A stretch of DNA of 64,000 bases from Synaphobranchus kaupii (taxonomy: Eukaryota > Chordata > Actinopteri > Anguilliformes > Synaphobranchidae). Shown here in pieces: positions 40,020 to 50,991 of this stretch. The translations under genes were made by a program, and so were the position numbers. Position 1 is the stretch's first letter. Each line of letters begins with the position of its first letter. The notes beneath the pieces were generated by a model. It searched no databases. It was not told where the DNA came from and saw only the letters and a program-made list of their open reading frames with translations. The stretch spans positions 22,014,924 through 22,078,923 of the forward strand of contig CM056385.1 in assembly GCA_029718625.1 (NCBI GenBank), read 5' to 3'.

Positions 40020-43000
40020 CTGAGCCAGACGAGGAAAAATAAATCTTGTAAACGTCACGCGCCTGCGCACCCGCCCACCCACCGGGCTATGCCTTTTTAT
40101 TTCAGAGCGTAGTTACTGTTACCCCCGTTATCCCCCTGCCCCCATAGACGGCCTTACCAGGACTCGTTCAGAGTCGTGTTTGCAGTCCCAGCCTTTCTTG
40201 AGGGGCATCACTTTGACGTGAAAGGTGAGGGGAAAGTAGGAATCGGGAACGCTCCACGTCTTGGGGTACTCCAATTGAAACGTGTTGCCGTCGACTTTGG
40301 TGATGTCGATCCTGTCTGGTTTCACTGGCGTATCAGGAGAAGAGTGTGATAGTTAAGAGACTGACCGTTTCACTCAAATCACCCAACAGTGCGTGTGCGG
40401 CCAATAGGTTACAGTTTTTTTTACCAATGAGGTCATGAAGGTCATGTATCCTGCAAGTTTCAAGAGCTGTGACAAAATGTCTTGAATTTAAAAAAAAAGA
40501 AGGAAATTGTGAAATGGTAGTAGGGAAAGATTTAACAAAAGAAGGTGGTTTCTGTTCAGAAGGACAGTTACATGGATACTTCCCTTTCTTGATATTTCAG
40601 TGTGATTGTATGTTTTTCGATTGGCCCGGACAATTTTTATGTGCAAAGAAGGATATTTTAAACATTGAAAAGTTTGTGATGACCTGTCAGCTTTACAATG
40701 GCAGGAATAGGGGTATTCAGGGGTTTGTGTTATTAAGCAAGAATATGCACTTAAAGTTACAACAAAGCAGCTTTTACAGCTTTTTACAACATGTTTCCTG
40801 AGGCAATACATTTGAACAGATTATTTTATATATTAGAATTGTATAAAATAGCCATTTTAAGTTCTTGGGAAGATAAGGTGGCACGTGGGGTATTTCCTCC
40901 CACAGTCCAAATACATGCAGGTTAGGTTAACTGGAGAGTCTAAATTGTCCTTGGGGTATGAATGTGTGAGTGAATGGTATGTGGGCCCTGCAATGAATTG
41001 CTCATCTGTCCAGGGTGTATTGCTGCCTCTCAACCCAACCCAATGCATGCTAGGATAGGCTCCAGCCCCCTGCGACCCTGACCATGAGTAAGCGGTTTAG
41101 AGAACGAATGGATGGATCTTGATTAATTTTCCGGCTTGCAACATTCAATTGAATAACTTGCCATTTCTGACACTTTTTAACTATGGAACCTATTTTCTTC
41201 TTAATTTCTTAACTACATTAAATGTGAATGTGTCAGTGCCATATTGCAGTGTATTACTGGAATTTAATCAAATAATCGCCCCTTCCTGGGGTATGGGCAG
41301 AAAGAGAACCTTAAATCATGTCCACATGAAGAGAACAGTAGGACTGAGCAAGTACCTGTACATGGTATCTCAAGGGGGCAGCATTTTACAACAAATAAGT
41401 AAGCAACAGAAAGCAGCTATGGGATACAGTCCAGAACAAAGAAGTGCTCGTACGCACTCGACCAAAAGTTGCTCTGCCTACTAAGCCACAACATGATGTT
41501 TCAGGTGTTTTGAACGTGGAAGTAAATAAAGATTAATGAAAATATCCTCGAACATCCATGAAGTTACCTTTCATTGCAAATATAAAGCCTGGCAGAGCAC
41601 CAGTTCAAACATTAATGCTTCCGCTTTTTGTTTGTGTGTGAATACAGACGTCTGCAGGTAACAAGTGACTAGTAGGTGACAGCAGATCAAGCAGGGGAGA
41701 GGTTCTCACCAATGTCAGTGATGGAGAATTTGCTGGAATATTCCTCCAAGTGGTACATGTATCGGACGTACACGCTGAGGTTGATGTAGTCCAGCTCCTC
41801 TGCATACGAGCATTGGAACTGGTCCATGCAGGTGATCCCAGATCCACCTTCATCCACCGAGCAGGTGATGTTGTCCTTACCCGAGGACCTGCCAGAGAGA
41901 AGTTCTTACATCAGGTACTGGGCCCACTGATCTACACGGACATCTTGCCTACAGTCATTTCACTGCGAATGCACATTGGATAGTTGCGTAGTTTTAATGT
42001 TTAGTTTCATTGCAGTAGCATGCTGTTGGTGTCATTTGGATCCTTCCCTTACTCCAGTTGTGTGCGTACTTCGTTAACTACAGCATCACAGCAGTTCAGA
42101 GAATGTGTGAAATTATGTCGGTGGTCGACAATAGTAGCCTGTATGCAATCAACATTAGTCTTTAACTTTGACTTACAAGTGAACGAAAGCATTACACGTT
42201 TTCTTGGCAAACTCAGTTCGGCAAATTAGATGTGATTGCCGAACTCGGCAAACTGCGTTTGTGAAGAAAACGAAATGGTGATTTATATTCAATTGTAACT
42301 CCCAAGTTAAGGGCAAATGTTGATTGAATCCAGGCCCACGTGTCGCCACATCTCAATGTATCATCAGTCTTTGTTGTTCTACAGAAGATACACACACTGG
42401 CATATTTTCAGAAAGGTCTTGATCCAGCTGTCATGAACATAATGTGACATAATAGCGATGTCGCAGTTTTGCATTTGTATCTAAACAATGAAAGACAGCA
42501 GCGATTATGCTCCGTGACACCGATCTGAGACGGCAGGAGTCTTTTGGACGTAGGCCTACCGCTCAGCGCTGACGTGCACAACAGCTCCCACTCGATCCGG
42601 ACTCCACTGCCACGAGCAATGGAAAATCCCGCTGTAGTTCTTCGATAAACATTTTATGTCGTCTGGGTAAAAATAAAAATAATCATAAAAGAACACATTT
42701 TTTTTAGTTACTTATTATTTATTTGCAACACTGTGTCAGATCAGGTCAAAGGTCTGAGATCTTACGACCCATATCCATTTTTCCCATTCTAGAGTAATTC
42801 AGAATGCCCTGTTTAATCTTTTATCTGGTTCTCTTATATACTGTCCTGCACTACCCTTTTTATCAATGCAATTAAATTATATTTAGTTTAAAAACCTGAA
42901 GTACATACAGTAAGTAGAAAAGAAAAAATATAAAAAAAATAGTCTACTGTAAACATTTTAATTAAGGAACATTGAAATTGTTGCAAAGGGAAACAATATG

Positions 43001-43290
43001 AATTTTTATGAATAATAACACATATAAATGATTATTATATGTTCTCTCTCTCATTCTCTCTTTGAAACACACACGCGTTCAAGTTTCAGCATTAGTGTGT
43101 ATCCTGAGGAACACTGAACATTTCATTGCACTCTTTTTCTCAGTGTAGCTGAGAGCAGTAGACCTGCAGTCTTAGTTCTGTAAAAACAATTACACTGTCA
43201 AACAGTTTGGGCCAAATGGAAAGTGCCATGTAGCTACTTTATATTCTATAAAATGCCCTGTGAGCTTTTCATTTTAATGTATTATCTCTC

Positions 43291-43326
<36 letters not shown>

Positions 43327-44727
43327 GACACACACACACACCCGCATGAACAAGCATGCATGCACACACACACCCACAAGCACGCACACACACACATGTA
43401 CACCCACCCACACAAACGCACACACACATTACATTACATTCATTTAGCAGACGCTTTTATCCAAAGCGACGTACAATAAGTGCATATAGAGACATCATCA
43501 AGATCACTACAGAACAGACAAGACAAAGCACATCCTTCCCATAATGTAGCAGCTATCCCTAGTAATGAACGTTGACTGTAGTTCACAGTAAGCTGTGGGT
43601 AAATCAGCTATACTACACTTCTATTCTAAATACTATTATAAACTATGAGACACACTCACACACACACACACACACACACACAGTGCAGGGTACCTGCTTC
43701 TCCAGTCCTCTTCAGGATTTTATTGTGATTTGTATTGTTGAGCTGCACCAGCAACAGCTGGTGTTTGAGAACAGTCCCCACGTTGTCGTGGCAGGTGTAG
43801 CTACCGCCCATGGTGGCCTCCACGGTGACGGTGATCCGATTGCCTCCCATCGGCAGTGGAGTGCCCTCGTGCCTCCATGATATGTCCATGCCCTCGTAAT
43901 CAGTCCCACAGACCAGGGGCACTTCAGTGGTGCTCATCAGCTCCTTCTGCACAACGATCACTGGAAACCATCCAGCCCAGGTGGTGCGGAAATGTAGAGA
44001 GACACGCAGCCCAGTGAACATGTTTGTGGTGAAAAGTCGGTGAAATGCCGTGTAGGCGTTCAGTTGAAAACCCGGCTACGGATTTGGTCGAAAAGTGAAA
44101 GTTTTCTAGCCGAGTAGGACGTAGGCTACCCAGGCGGTATCCGGTTAAAACCTGAGCTATATTGGGGTTAACCTAGTCCGTTTATGTCAAAACGTCTCTC
44201 ATCCTAAATTCCCACCCCACTAGCCGTCTAGATTCGGGCTTTTGCTGAATGGGAGTGGACACACTGACCTAGCTTACATTTGAAACAATGCCATCAAAAC
44301 CCATAAAGACACATAAATTACACATAGAGACAAAGGAAACTGCAGCACAACTGATTGTATGGTCTGACCATATGCCGTAGTCTGAGAGGTAGGCTACAGT
44401 GTGGTGTCACATTGTCCTTAAAATTATCATTCAGTATGTCATTACCATTATCAGCTATTAGGGTTTTGTTTATTGATGTCAGCATCAGTTAACCATGTTA
44501 TTGTCATCATATGTGCTTTGTCAATACAATACTCATTTAAAAATATTATTTGTCATCCCGACACAGATGGATTTGTCGTGTAATGCATACAAAAGAAAAT
44601 TGAGACAGAAAAATTTCATAGGGGGTCAAAATTAGTCACCGTTTGGTATGAGGGACCGATGATGCTGGCTGCTGCCCCCTGTGGGTTGCAGGATGAGGAG
44701 CAACACACTCAGTAAGAAAACAAACAT
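39900..44727 (-). CDS. il12b: il12b, interleukin-12/23 subunit p40
   Basis: This is the secreted p40 chain shared by IL-12 and IL-23, a soluble receptor-like subunit that pairs with a helical p35/p19 chain. Coding exons, in transcription order: 44727-44640, 43960-43694, 42662-42560, 41888-41710, 40324-40158 and 40019-39900. All have GT/AG borders with matching phases and together give 924 nt (307 residues plus stop; human p40 is 328). Residues 1-20 (MFVFLLSVLLLILQPTGGSS) are a signal peptide. The Ig-like N-terminal domain has VCGTDYEGMDISWRHEG and GGSYTCHDN. The fibronectin-III part has IFHCSWQWSPD, NITCSVDEGG, DQFQCSYAEELDYINLSVYV and FTRNRTFSVDNKREFRLCVR. A WSxWS-like motif SSWSDWN lies near the C terminus. 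Candidate N-glycosylation sites are NYS, NIT, NLS, NRT and NSS. Teleosts have several p40 paralogues; which one this is cannot be decided here. The location beside ublcp1 and rnf145 matches mammalian synteny. Confidence 0.94.
40158..40324 (-). CDS. il12b: il12b fifth coding exon
   Basis: It encodes KPDRIDITKVDGNTFQLEYP through GWDCKHDSERVL. The acceptor is ACGCCAG and the donor CTG|GTAAGG. Confidence 0.92.
40862..41117 (+). mobile_element. L2-type LINE 3' tail in an il12b intron
   Basis: It contains TTTCCTCCCACAGTCCAAAT, ACATGCAGGTTAGGTTAACT, GGATAGGCTCCAGCCCCCTG and GTAAGCGGTTTAGAGAACGA, ending in ATGGATGGAT. This is the typical 3' end of L2-like LINEs and of SINEs that borrow it. It is 5' truncated. 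Confidence 0.8.
41710..41888 (-). CDS. il12b: il12b fourth coding exon
   Basis: It encodes SSGKDNITCSVDEGGSGITC through YHLEEYSSKFSITDI. The acceptor is TGGCAG and the donor ATTG|GTGAGA. Confidence 0.92.
42560..42662 (-). CDS. il12b: il12b third coding exon
   Basis: It encodes DIKCLSKNYSGIFHCSWQWS and PDRVGAVVHVSAE. The acceptor is TACCCAG and the donor GCG|GTAGGC. Confidence 0.9.
43302..43440. repeat. (CT)n then (CA)-rich microsatellites
   Basis: CT repeats from about 43290 to 43322 are followed by degenerate CA repeats to 43429. Confidence 0.92.
43429..43490 (+). repeat. SINE-tail fragment (CATTTAGCAGACGC type)
   Basis: CATTTAGCAGACGCTTTTAT followed by CCAAAGCGACGTACA is a very common teleost dispersed sequence related to SINE tails. 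Confidence 0.7.
43694..43960 (-). CDS. il12b: il12b Ig-domain exon
   Basis: The acceptor is TTTCCAG|TGATC and the donor GCAG|GTACCC. It encodes IVVQKELMSTTEVPLVCGTD through KHQLLLVQLNNTNHNKILKR. Confidence 0.92.
44640..44727 (-). CDS. il12b: il12b signal-peptide exon
   Basis: The ATG (44727-44725) immediately follows an acceptor TTTCCCACAG. The exon encodes the hydrophobic leader and ends G|GTGACT, a weak donor in the right phase. Confidence 0.85.
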
Positions 44728-44849
44728 CTGTGGGAAACAGAGGAAAACAAAGGAATTTACTCTGATTTACTTTTCTCAGGGTAACACGTAATTGGCTGTT
44801 AGTTACCACAGTTAGTGACTGTGACATTGGATTTGTGCATTGCATCACA

Positions 44850-45073
44850 GACAGAGTGGCACTGTGGTAAAAGTGTAAGATTATGGGTAGAGAACCATGT
44901 TCATAAACTAAAGGTTGCAGGTTCCATTCCCAGGTAGGGCACTGCTGCTGTACCCTTGAGCGAGGTGCTTAATCTGAACTGCTTCAGTATATATCCAATT
45001 GTGTAAAATTGACACTATGTAAAAATGCGAAAGCTGTGTAACTTGCTCTGGATAAGAGTGCCTGTAAAATAAC
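44850..45073 (+). mobile_element. tRNA-derived SINE upstream of the il12b coding exons
   Basis: It has an A-box-like GTGGTAAAAGTG, a B-box-like GGTTCCATTCC (44920-44930), then TGTACCCTTGAGCGAGGTGC, CTTCAGTATATATCCA and the tail CTCTGGATAAGAGTGCCTGT. This is a standard teleost SINE arrangement. It lies between the il12b 5' UTR exon and the first coding exon. Confidence 0.85.
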
Positions 45074-45480
45074 TCTATTACCTCACAGGCCACAATGCAG
45101 TCATTTATAATTAATCACAAACTACATTAGTAGCTTGATTTACTGTATATCATTATACTGATAAATAATTACACAAAAGGAGCAACTGACATGTATTTTA
45201 TATATACATTTACATTTTCTGAGGAATTATATTTGACTTGCAACAAATTCCAATCATTTTCAAACAAATTCAACCGAGAAATACATTCCTTGCTAACTAG
45301 CCTGTTGTATTGTACATTTAGAAAAAGCAAATAATACAAACAATTGCAACATAAGAGATAAATGAGATGTTATGCTGTACGTACTATTACTTAAAAGATT
45401 ACTTGTAAATGAAATGTTTTTCATCACCTTGTCAAAATTAATCACACATCATACTGCTTATGCTAAAGAGCAACACATTA
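45074..45480. other. il12b first intron, no feature seen
   Basis: AT-rich sequence with nothing recognisable. Confidence 0.5.
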
Positions 45481-45502
45481 GAACTATTAAAATAACTCTT
45501 AC

Positions 45503-45560
45503 CTTGACTGACAGATAAACACCAGCACTCTTTCACAATTGAGCTTTTCAATGTTGTGCT
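45503..45560 (-). promoter_or_regulatory. il12b: il12b 5' UTR exon (approximate start)
   Basis: The donor CAAG|GTAAGAG lies at 45503, upstream of the coding exon that begins exactly with ATG after an acceptor. The start is inferred to be about 25-30 bp downstream of the TATA-like box. Confidence 0.6.
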
Positions 45561-45574
45561 AAGCGCAACACAAA

Positions 45575-45612
45575 GTATTTATGTGCAGCTGAAATAGCGG
45601 TGAGAAATTCCC
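45575..45612 (-). promoter_or_regulatory. il12b: il12b core promoter: TATA-like box and kappaB-like site
   Basis: On minus, ATAAATAC (45582-45575) is preceded by GGGAATTTCT (45612-45603), one mismatch from the kappaB consensus GGGRNWYYCC. Known p40 promoters are inducible through NF-kappaB (Rel), so the arrangement fits. Confidence 0.55.
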
Positions 45613-47262
45613 TGCGGAAATTCTAACAATCAAAAAAGTCCAGGTGACCAATGCAAAAGTCTTTGATCTTTTCTACTCTCTTCAGCGGGTGATGCGTTTT
45701 AAGGATGTGAATACAGGATGATCTATCACATTCATAACGACATTGTGCTTTGGTAGTGGTTGTGGTGTGGTGGGGTGGGGTGGGGTGGGGGTGTTGAATG
45801 ATGTCATAATTTCCCTCTGGTGCAGCATTTTAATTCACCTGCAAAGCAAGGGCTATATCCACCAGAGGAATTCGTTTTCTCAGTGGTAAGGAAGTGATGG
45901 CAATTTGGCTTTCCTTACAGGTTTTGCTAATCGGATACAGAACTGCATTCCCAATCCACCTTCATTCGGTCAAATGAGAATTTATACTCAGCTGGCCTAC
46001 CTGGAGAACCAAAGGTCAAATAAAAACATTTCCCAGCACCTGTGCTCTGAATTTGGCAGCTGCTGTTCGTCTCGGTAAGATCATGTAATTCTGCCACGGG
46101 CCAGGGAGACCCATTTACCTCATTTTACTGATGAGAACAGCATGCAACCTTATCGAATGCGTATTTGCTTCTATATTACATTATTAAAATCTTGACCTAT
46201 GAAGTTTTCCACAAAAGTGTGGTTTTTATTTGGTCAAACTTTGAACAGGACCGCTGTAGCTGAATAAAGGCATAGTAACAATTACCATGGAAATGTGGAT
46301 ATTAATTATTTAAGAAAACAGCATTATTTATATCTTTAACCATCCCTGTTGGAGAAGTACCAACATATGGCCATATGAAACAGAATTGAAAAGCTTTTTT
46401 TTTTTAAATAATAGCAAAGTTCAATCCAACAGGGCAGCCACATAGAGTCACTGGATTGTGGTTTCTAAAAGACAGGGAAGTTGTCGCTGGACTTTTTGGA
46501 GAGAGCTCGCCATCACAGAAGTGTGTGTCAAACTGGTGCTGTTACTGTGAAAGGACTAAGGCTTTAGGGACGAGGAAGTGGGGCTTTCAGGCAGATCACC
46601 CGCCATGTGCTTGTGAAAGGAGACACACCACAAATAGGAAGAAAACAGGAAGAATAAGTGATGTCAGTCCCTTGCTTCCCATTGTTCACAATTTCCGAAG
46701 AATGGTGACGGAGAGGAGCGCGTGTGTGTCTTGTGTTGTGCGTGTGAGCGCGTTTGTGCATGCATGCGTGTATTTGTGTGTGTGTGTGTTTGTGTTAACC
46801 TCATAGCACAGTGAGTCTGAGCATATGGGGCTGTTTAGTTGGTATTTTACTATCCCGCTGGATTACCGCTGCATCAAGGGCTGTCCCAATTCTGTGCAAT
46901 GCGGTGTGAAATTAGGCGGTGAGGGCAGACCCATAGGTGTGTTTTAATGCAAGGGATTTCCACTCAACCAAACATTCCTGTCTATTTTATTTTTCAGCTC
47001 GGCTAGTGTATTCATCACCATAGCACCTGCTGGACATTCAGAAAGAGTTACAAGAAAACTCGCTGGTCTCAGCACGCACACAAGGCCCATCGCCCCTATT
47101 ACAGCCCTCATCATTGCACACCTTGAGTTCCATTGGTTGGGTTGTTATTTAGTTTTTTGGGTCAAAGCTTTGAGGGAGGGGCGGACTGAGCCTTTATTTG
47201 AGTCTGTAGAAGGGACGCACAGAGACCTTTTGCGGGGCAGGTGCTAAAAGTGAGAAAAGGGC
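45613..47262. other. Upstream flank of il12b, no gene seen
   Basis: GGTGG repeats lie at about 45768-45792 and a T-run near 46398. Frames at 46456-46806 lack recognisable protein character. Confidence 0.5.
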
Positions 47263-47327
47263 ACACAGTTACAGTTACAGTTGGGCGTTCAGCAGACGCT
47301 CTTATCCAGAGCGACTTACTGCCCCAT
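47263..47327 (+). repeat. SINE-tail fragment
   Basis: TTCAGCAGACGCTCTTATCC and AGAGCGACTTACTG match the SINE tail seen at 43429 and 45040. Confidence 0.65.
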
Positions 47328-47599
47328 GACGACACACCCCAGTTATGTTTTTTTTCCTCCTTTCTTTATTACTTGCCCCCATTTCTTGATGGAATGTACA
47401 CACTAAAATGAATGACAGCTACAATAATAATACTGATATAAATTTTTAAAAATCAAATCAAAGGGGCACATGGGGGCAAAAGTGGCAGGCCCCCGGAGTA
47501 GCGTATGATGGTAATACACAAGACAATTTTTTCAGCTCGGTATTAAGACTATGTTGGCTGTTGGGGGTCCAGGAAGGGGGGGGGGGGGGGGCGGGAATG

Positions 47600-47860
47600 T
47601 AACTAAAGTGCATCAATCACTGTCCTTTCCTCTCTCTCAATCAATCACTCCCTTGGTTGTTATGCAGGTCGGTGCCGTGCCCCCAGATTACAGGGCGAGC
47701 TCATCACTCCCGGCCTGCTGTGCTGATTAGTTATCACAGCGCGCTGTAAAATGGCACTGCCTCCCCATCAGATTAATTCCAAGGACGGCACAATCAGCCG
47801 GAGTCTAAACAAGGGCACATTATTAATGGCGGGAACATACTAGACCTTTCCCAAATAACT
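47600..47860. other. Candidate conserved non-coding element
   Basis: This is non-repetitive, homeodomain-motif-rich sequence (GATTAGTTATCACAG, CAGATTAATTCCAAGG, ATTATTAATGGCGGG) with moderate GC in an AT-rich gene desert and no open frame. Its texture resembles vertebrate developmental enhancers. Conservation cannot be tested here. Confidence 0.25.
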
Positions 47861-50320
47861 GCTGCCTGAGCTGATGGATATTACTTAGGGGAAAACAATG
47901 ATATGGAGGAAGGCACTATTGTCACTCTTCCCCCAACATCACGTGTATTTTGCCAACACGTGCTCTTATGTAAAACAGCTTTTCATATAGCTTATATTTT
48001 AAATGCTTTAAATTGTAATTTATTGTCCAGCATGGTAATGTTTCACGTGGAGTTCAAAGCCAGGACCAGTTGTAGATTCTTTTGAAGTTGTTTGGTGCAA
48101 GACGCATGCGCTACTGTAGATGACCCTACAAGCACACCTGTAGAACTGAGGGTTTCTGATATAAAGTGGAAACAATTAAACTGTATTTAAACCACTTATG
48201 TATTGCGGAGGGTCCTATATAGGAATACTAGAGAATGCAATTCACCAGTCCAGCTGGGAAACTGTTCATTGTTTCACAAATGAGAATCCTGTTTTTTTTG
48301 TTTTTTGTTTTTTTTACTTTCTCCATGAAAAATGTGTGTTTATATCAATGCTGTTTGTTTCCTATACATTGTGTGAAATCCTGTTTGATCTCGTAAACTT
48401 CGGGGTGACTTTGAAGCTTCCAGCATTTTTGTTTTCAATTCATTATGCAACAATCTTTCCATGAAAACAGGGGGGAAACAATGCATCCTATTTTCTAACA
48501 ATCAGCTTGTATACCTGCTGACCACAATGGAGGTTATACTCTACGAAGGATTTTCCAACTGTTTTCAAAAACTGGATGTGGCTTTCAACAAAACTCCCAA
48601 CACTCGTATATAAGTAGGAGTTAACCTGGTGAACTTTAAGAAAGACTTATGAGAAGAGCGAGATGAAGTGGAGCGCTTAGTAATGAAAAGGACAACAACA
48701 GACTAATGTTTCAACATCTGAAACAACTTCCTCAGAGTCAAGTGGAAGCCACACTGGAGACACAAAAAGTCACCTCCAAAATTACTGCCACCCATTGATA
48801 AAGACTGCACAGGCAATGAGCAATATTATATGCTAAAATAGAAAGGGAAATTATATTATTTTCATTCTAAGGCGATTCTCAGATTTCCCAAAAATCTAGG
48901 TGTCAAACCTCTGTTTTCAGTACTTTGTGCACGTTCCCTTCACAAGGATAGCGCTCTTGCTAACCATACAGAACCTGTCAAGATCCTTCAGATCTGCATT
49001 TATGGACTGCCATCTTCAGTTCAACCATTAAGTTTAAAAAATAATTAAAAAAACATAATCAAATTCAAGATTGAGACTGAGATGGCCATTACTCTCACTA
49101 TGTAAAAATGTAAAGTATTTGAACAGAAACCATCATTAGAATATGCAACATTTCATAACATAAATAAGACTAGGGTTCCTAACATTGTTCCTACTCATAT
49201 AAAATGATCCCAAATGATTCAAAATCCAGTACGAAAAATTTAACATAAATATATAAAGACTGAGTCATAGTAGTTCATAAAAAAAATATGAAAGGCTTTT
49301 TTGCCCAATTTATTAAATGTGTTAAAAGCTCTCTGTGTTAAAACAATCTTCAGATCGGTCTTTTGTTGACACACCTGGGGAAGCCCTGGCTGTTGTTCAC
49401 CCATCTTTCCTACTACCAACCTTTGTGTGGTCAAACCTCATTTCAGTCCCACTAAGACTTGCTTCAAAGTTAAAATGAGGTACCTTCCCAGTCATTCAAA
49501 GTTTCGTTATGTCTTTAAAAAAAGGAATTTGAATATTCATTGGTAAATTAATATTTCCCAATGCAATTTCAGCAGACAAAAGATGTACAGAAAGAACGGC
49601 CACCCGAGAAGCCTTTTGTGCTGTGAGCGAATAAGTGATTGAACATGCCTACGTCTCCAAGAAAATTAAGATGACCCTTGACCTCAGTGTCAAGCAAACA
49701 AACAAGAAAAAAAAAAAAAAAAGTAGTAGGTTCCCTTCTGGCTCTTCTCTCAGGGAGACTTTGGAAAGCGTGTGCATTGGAGAAGTCATGTCCCCTGCTG
49801 ATACCCTAGTTGGATGCAGACCATTACATTACATTAGATTGCAATCACTTGGCATATGCTTTTATCCAGAGCAATATACAGTACTGGAGGACAACAGTGT
49901 TACTCAAAAATGTGTAATCACCAAGAAGACACAGAGGCCTGTTAATAATCAATAGTACTACCAATAATAATATTATTGTTTTATCTGAAATGTGTAATTT
50001 ATGTGTAGCCTACTTGTATAATTTGTGGTTTTATTGGTGTTGCTTTGTGTAATGGTGTTTTATGTTGTAATCTGACTGCTTGCTGCTTCTGTTGGCCAGG
50101 GCTCCCTTGAAAAAGAGATGGATATCTCAAGGGGACTCAGTATATAAATATAATGTTAAGCTAACAAACAACTAAGTACCACAAGATGGAGAACTTATCC
50201 TTACAAAACTGTACCTATAACATTGTCCAAGAGGAAATCCAAAAAAAAAAAAAAAAAAAGAGAAGATATAATAAAAGGGGTCAGGGGAACCATGGTACAA
50301 TCTGAAGAGGTGAGTCTTCA
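47861..50320. other. Intergenic, no gene seen
   Basis: It contains a SINE-tail fragment at 49823-49885 (TGCTTTTATCCAGAGCAATA) and an A-run near 50240. There is no other supported feature. Confidence 0.5.
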
Positions 50321-50329
50321 GTCTGTGTC

Positions 50330-50565
50330 AGAAGATGGGCAGGCTTTCTGCTGTTCTGACTGCAGTGGGAAGATGGGCAGGGTTTCTGCTGTTCTGATTG
50401 CAGTGGGAAGATGGGCAGGGTTTCTGCTGTTCTGATTGCAGTGGGAAGATGGGCAGGCTTTCTGCTGTTCTGACTGCAGTGGGAAGATGGGCAGGGTTTC
50501 TGCTGTTCTGATTGCAGTGGGAAGATGGGCAGGGTTTCTGCTGTTCTGACTGTAGTGGGAAGCTC
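50330..50565. repeat. 38-bp minisatellite, about 6 units
   Basis: The unit contains GTGGGAAGATGGGCAGGGTT and TCTGCTGTTCTGATTGCA, with ACT/ATT and GGC/GGG variants. Open frames across it are artefacts. Confidence 0.93.
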
Positions 50566-50790
50566 ACTCCACCACCGGGGGGCCAGAACAGACAGGACAC
50601 GTGACCTGGAAGTCCAGACCCCACTTGAAAACACAAAGTAAAACCTCTGAAACAACAAAGCGCTGGAAAAATGAAAGAGGTTATACGCATTTCTGAAATG
50701 TAAATAAACAGATATGGGGAAGTGATATGATTAATGGTTCAGATCAGTATATGAAACCGACAGGAGCCATCTGGAGATATTTTATCTCCC

Positions 50791-50991
50791 GATGTTCAAT
50801 CTCATCTGAAAAAGGCTGGTGTGGGTGCAGGTTTTTGTTTCAGCCCAGCAGTAAGATACCTGCTTTTATTTATCAAGGTTTTGATTGAAGACCATGTTTA
50901 GTTAATTATTTGAATCAGGTGTAGTAGTGCTGGGCAAAAATGAAAACCTGCACTCACACTGACTTTTTTCAGATAAGATTGCCACCCCTGT
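50791..50991. mobile_element. MITE, GTGTCCAATCTTATC family, third copy
   Basis: TTCAATCTCATCTGAAAAAG and GCTGGTGTGGGTGCAGGTTT pair with AAAACCTGCACTCACACTGA and TTTTTTCAGATAAGATTG at the right end. The copy is about 200 bp and complete. Confidence 0.8.

Noticed and set aside
40469..40811. Overlapping 107-110 codon frames on both strands
   Set aside because: They lie inside an il12b intron, are AT-rich and have no family resemblance.
50281..50690. 120-125 codon Pro/Ser-rich minus-strand frames
   Set aside because: They are translations of the 38-bp minisatellite at 50330-50565.
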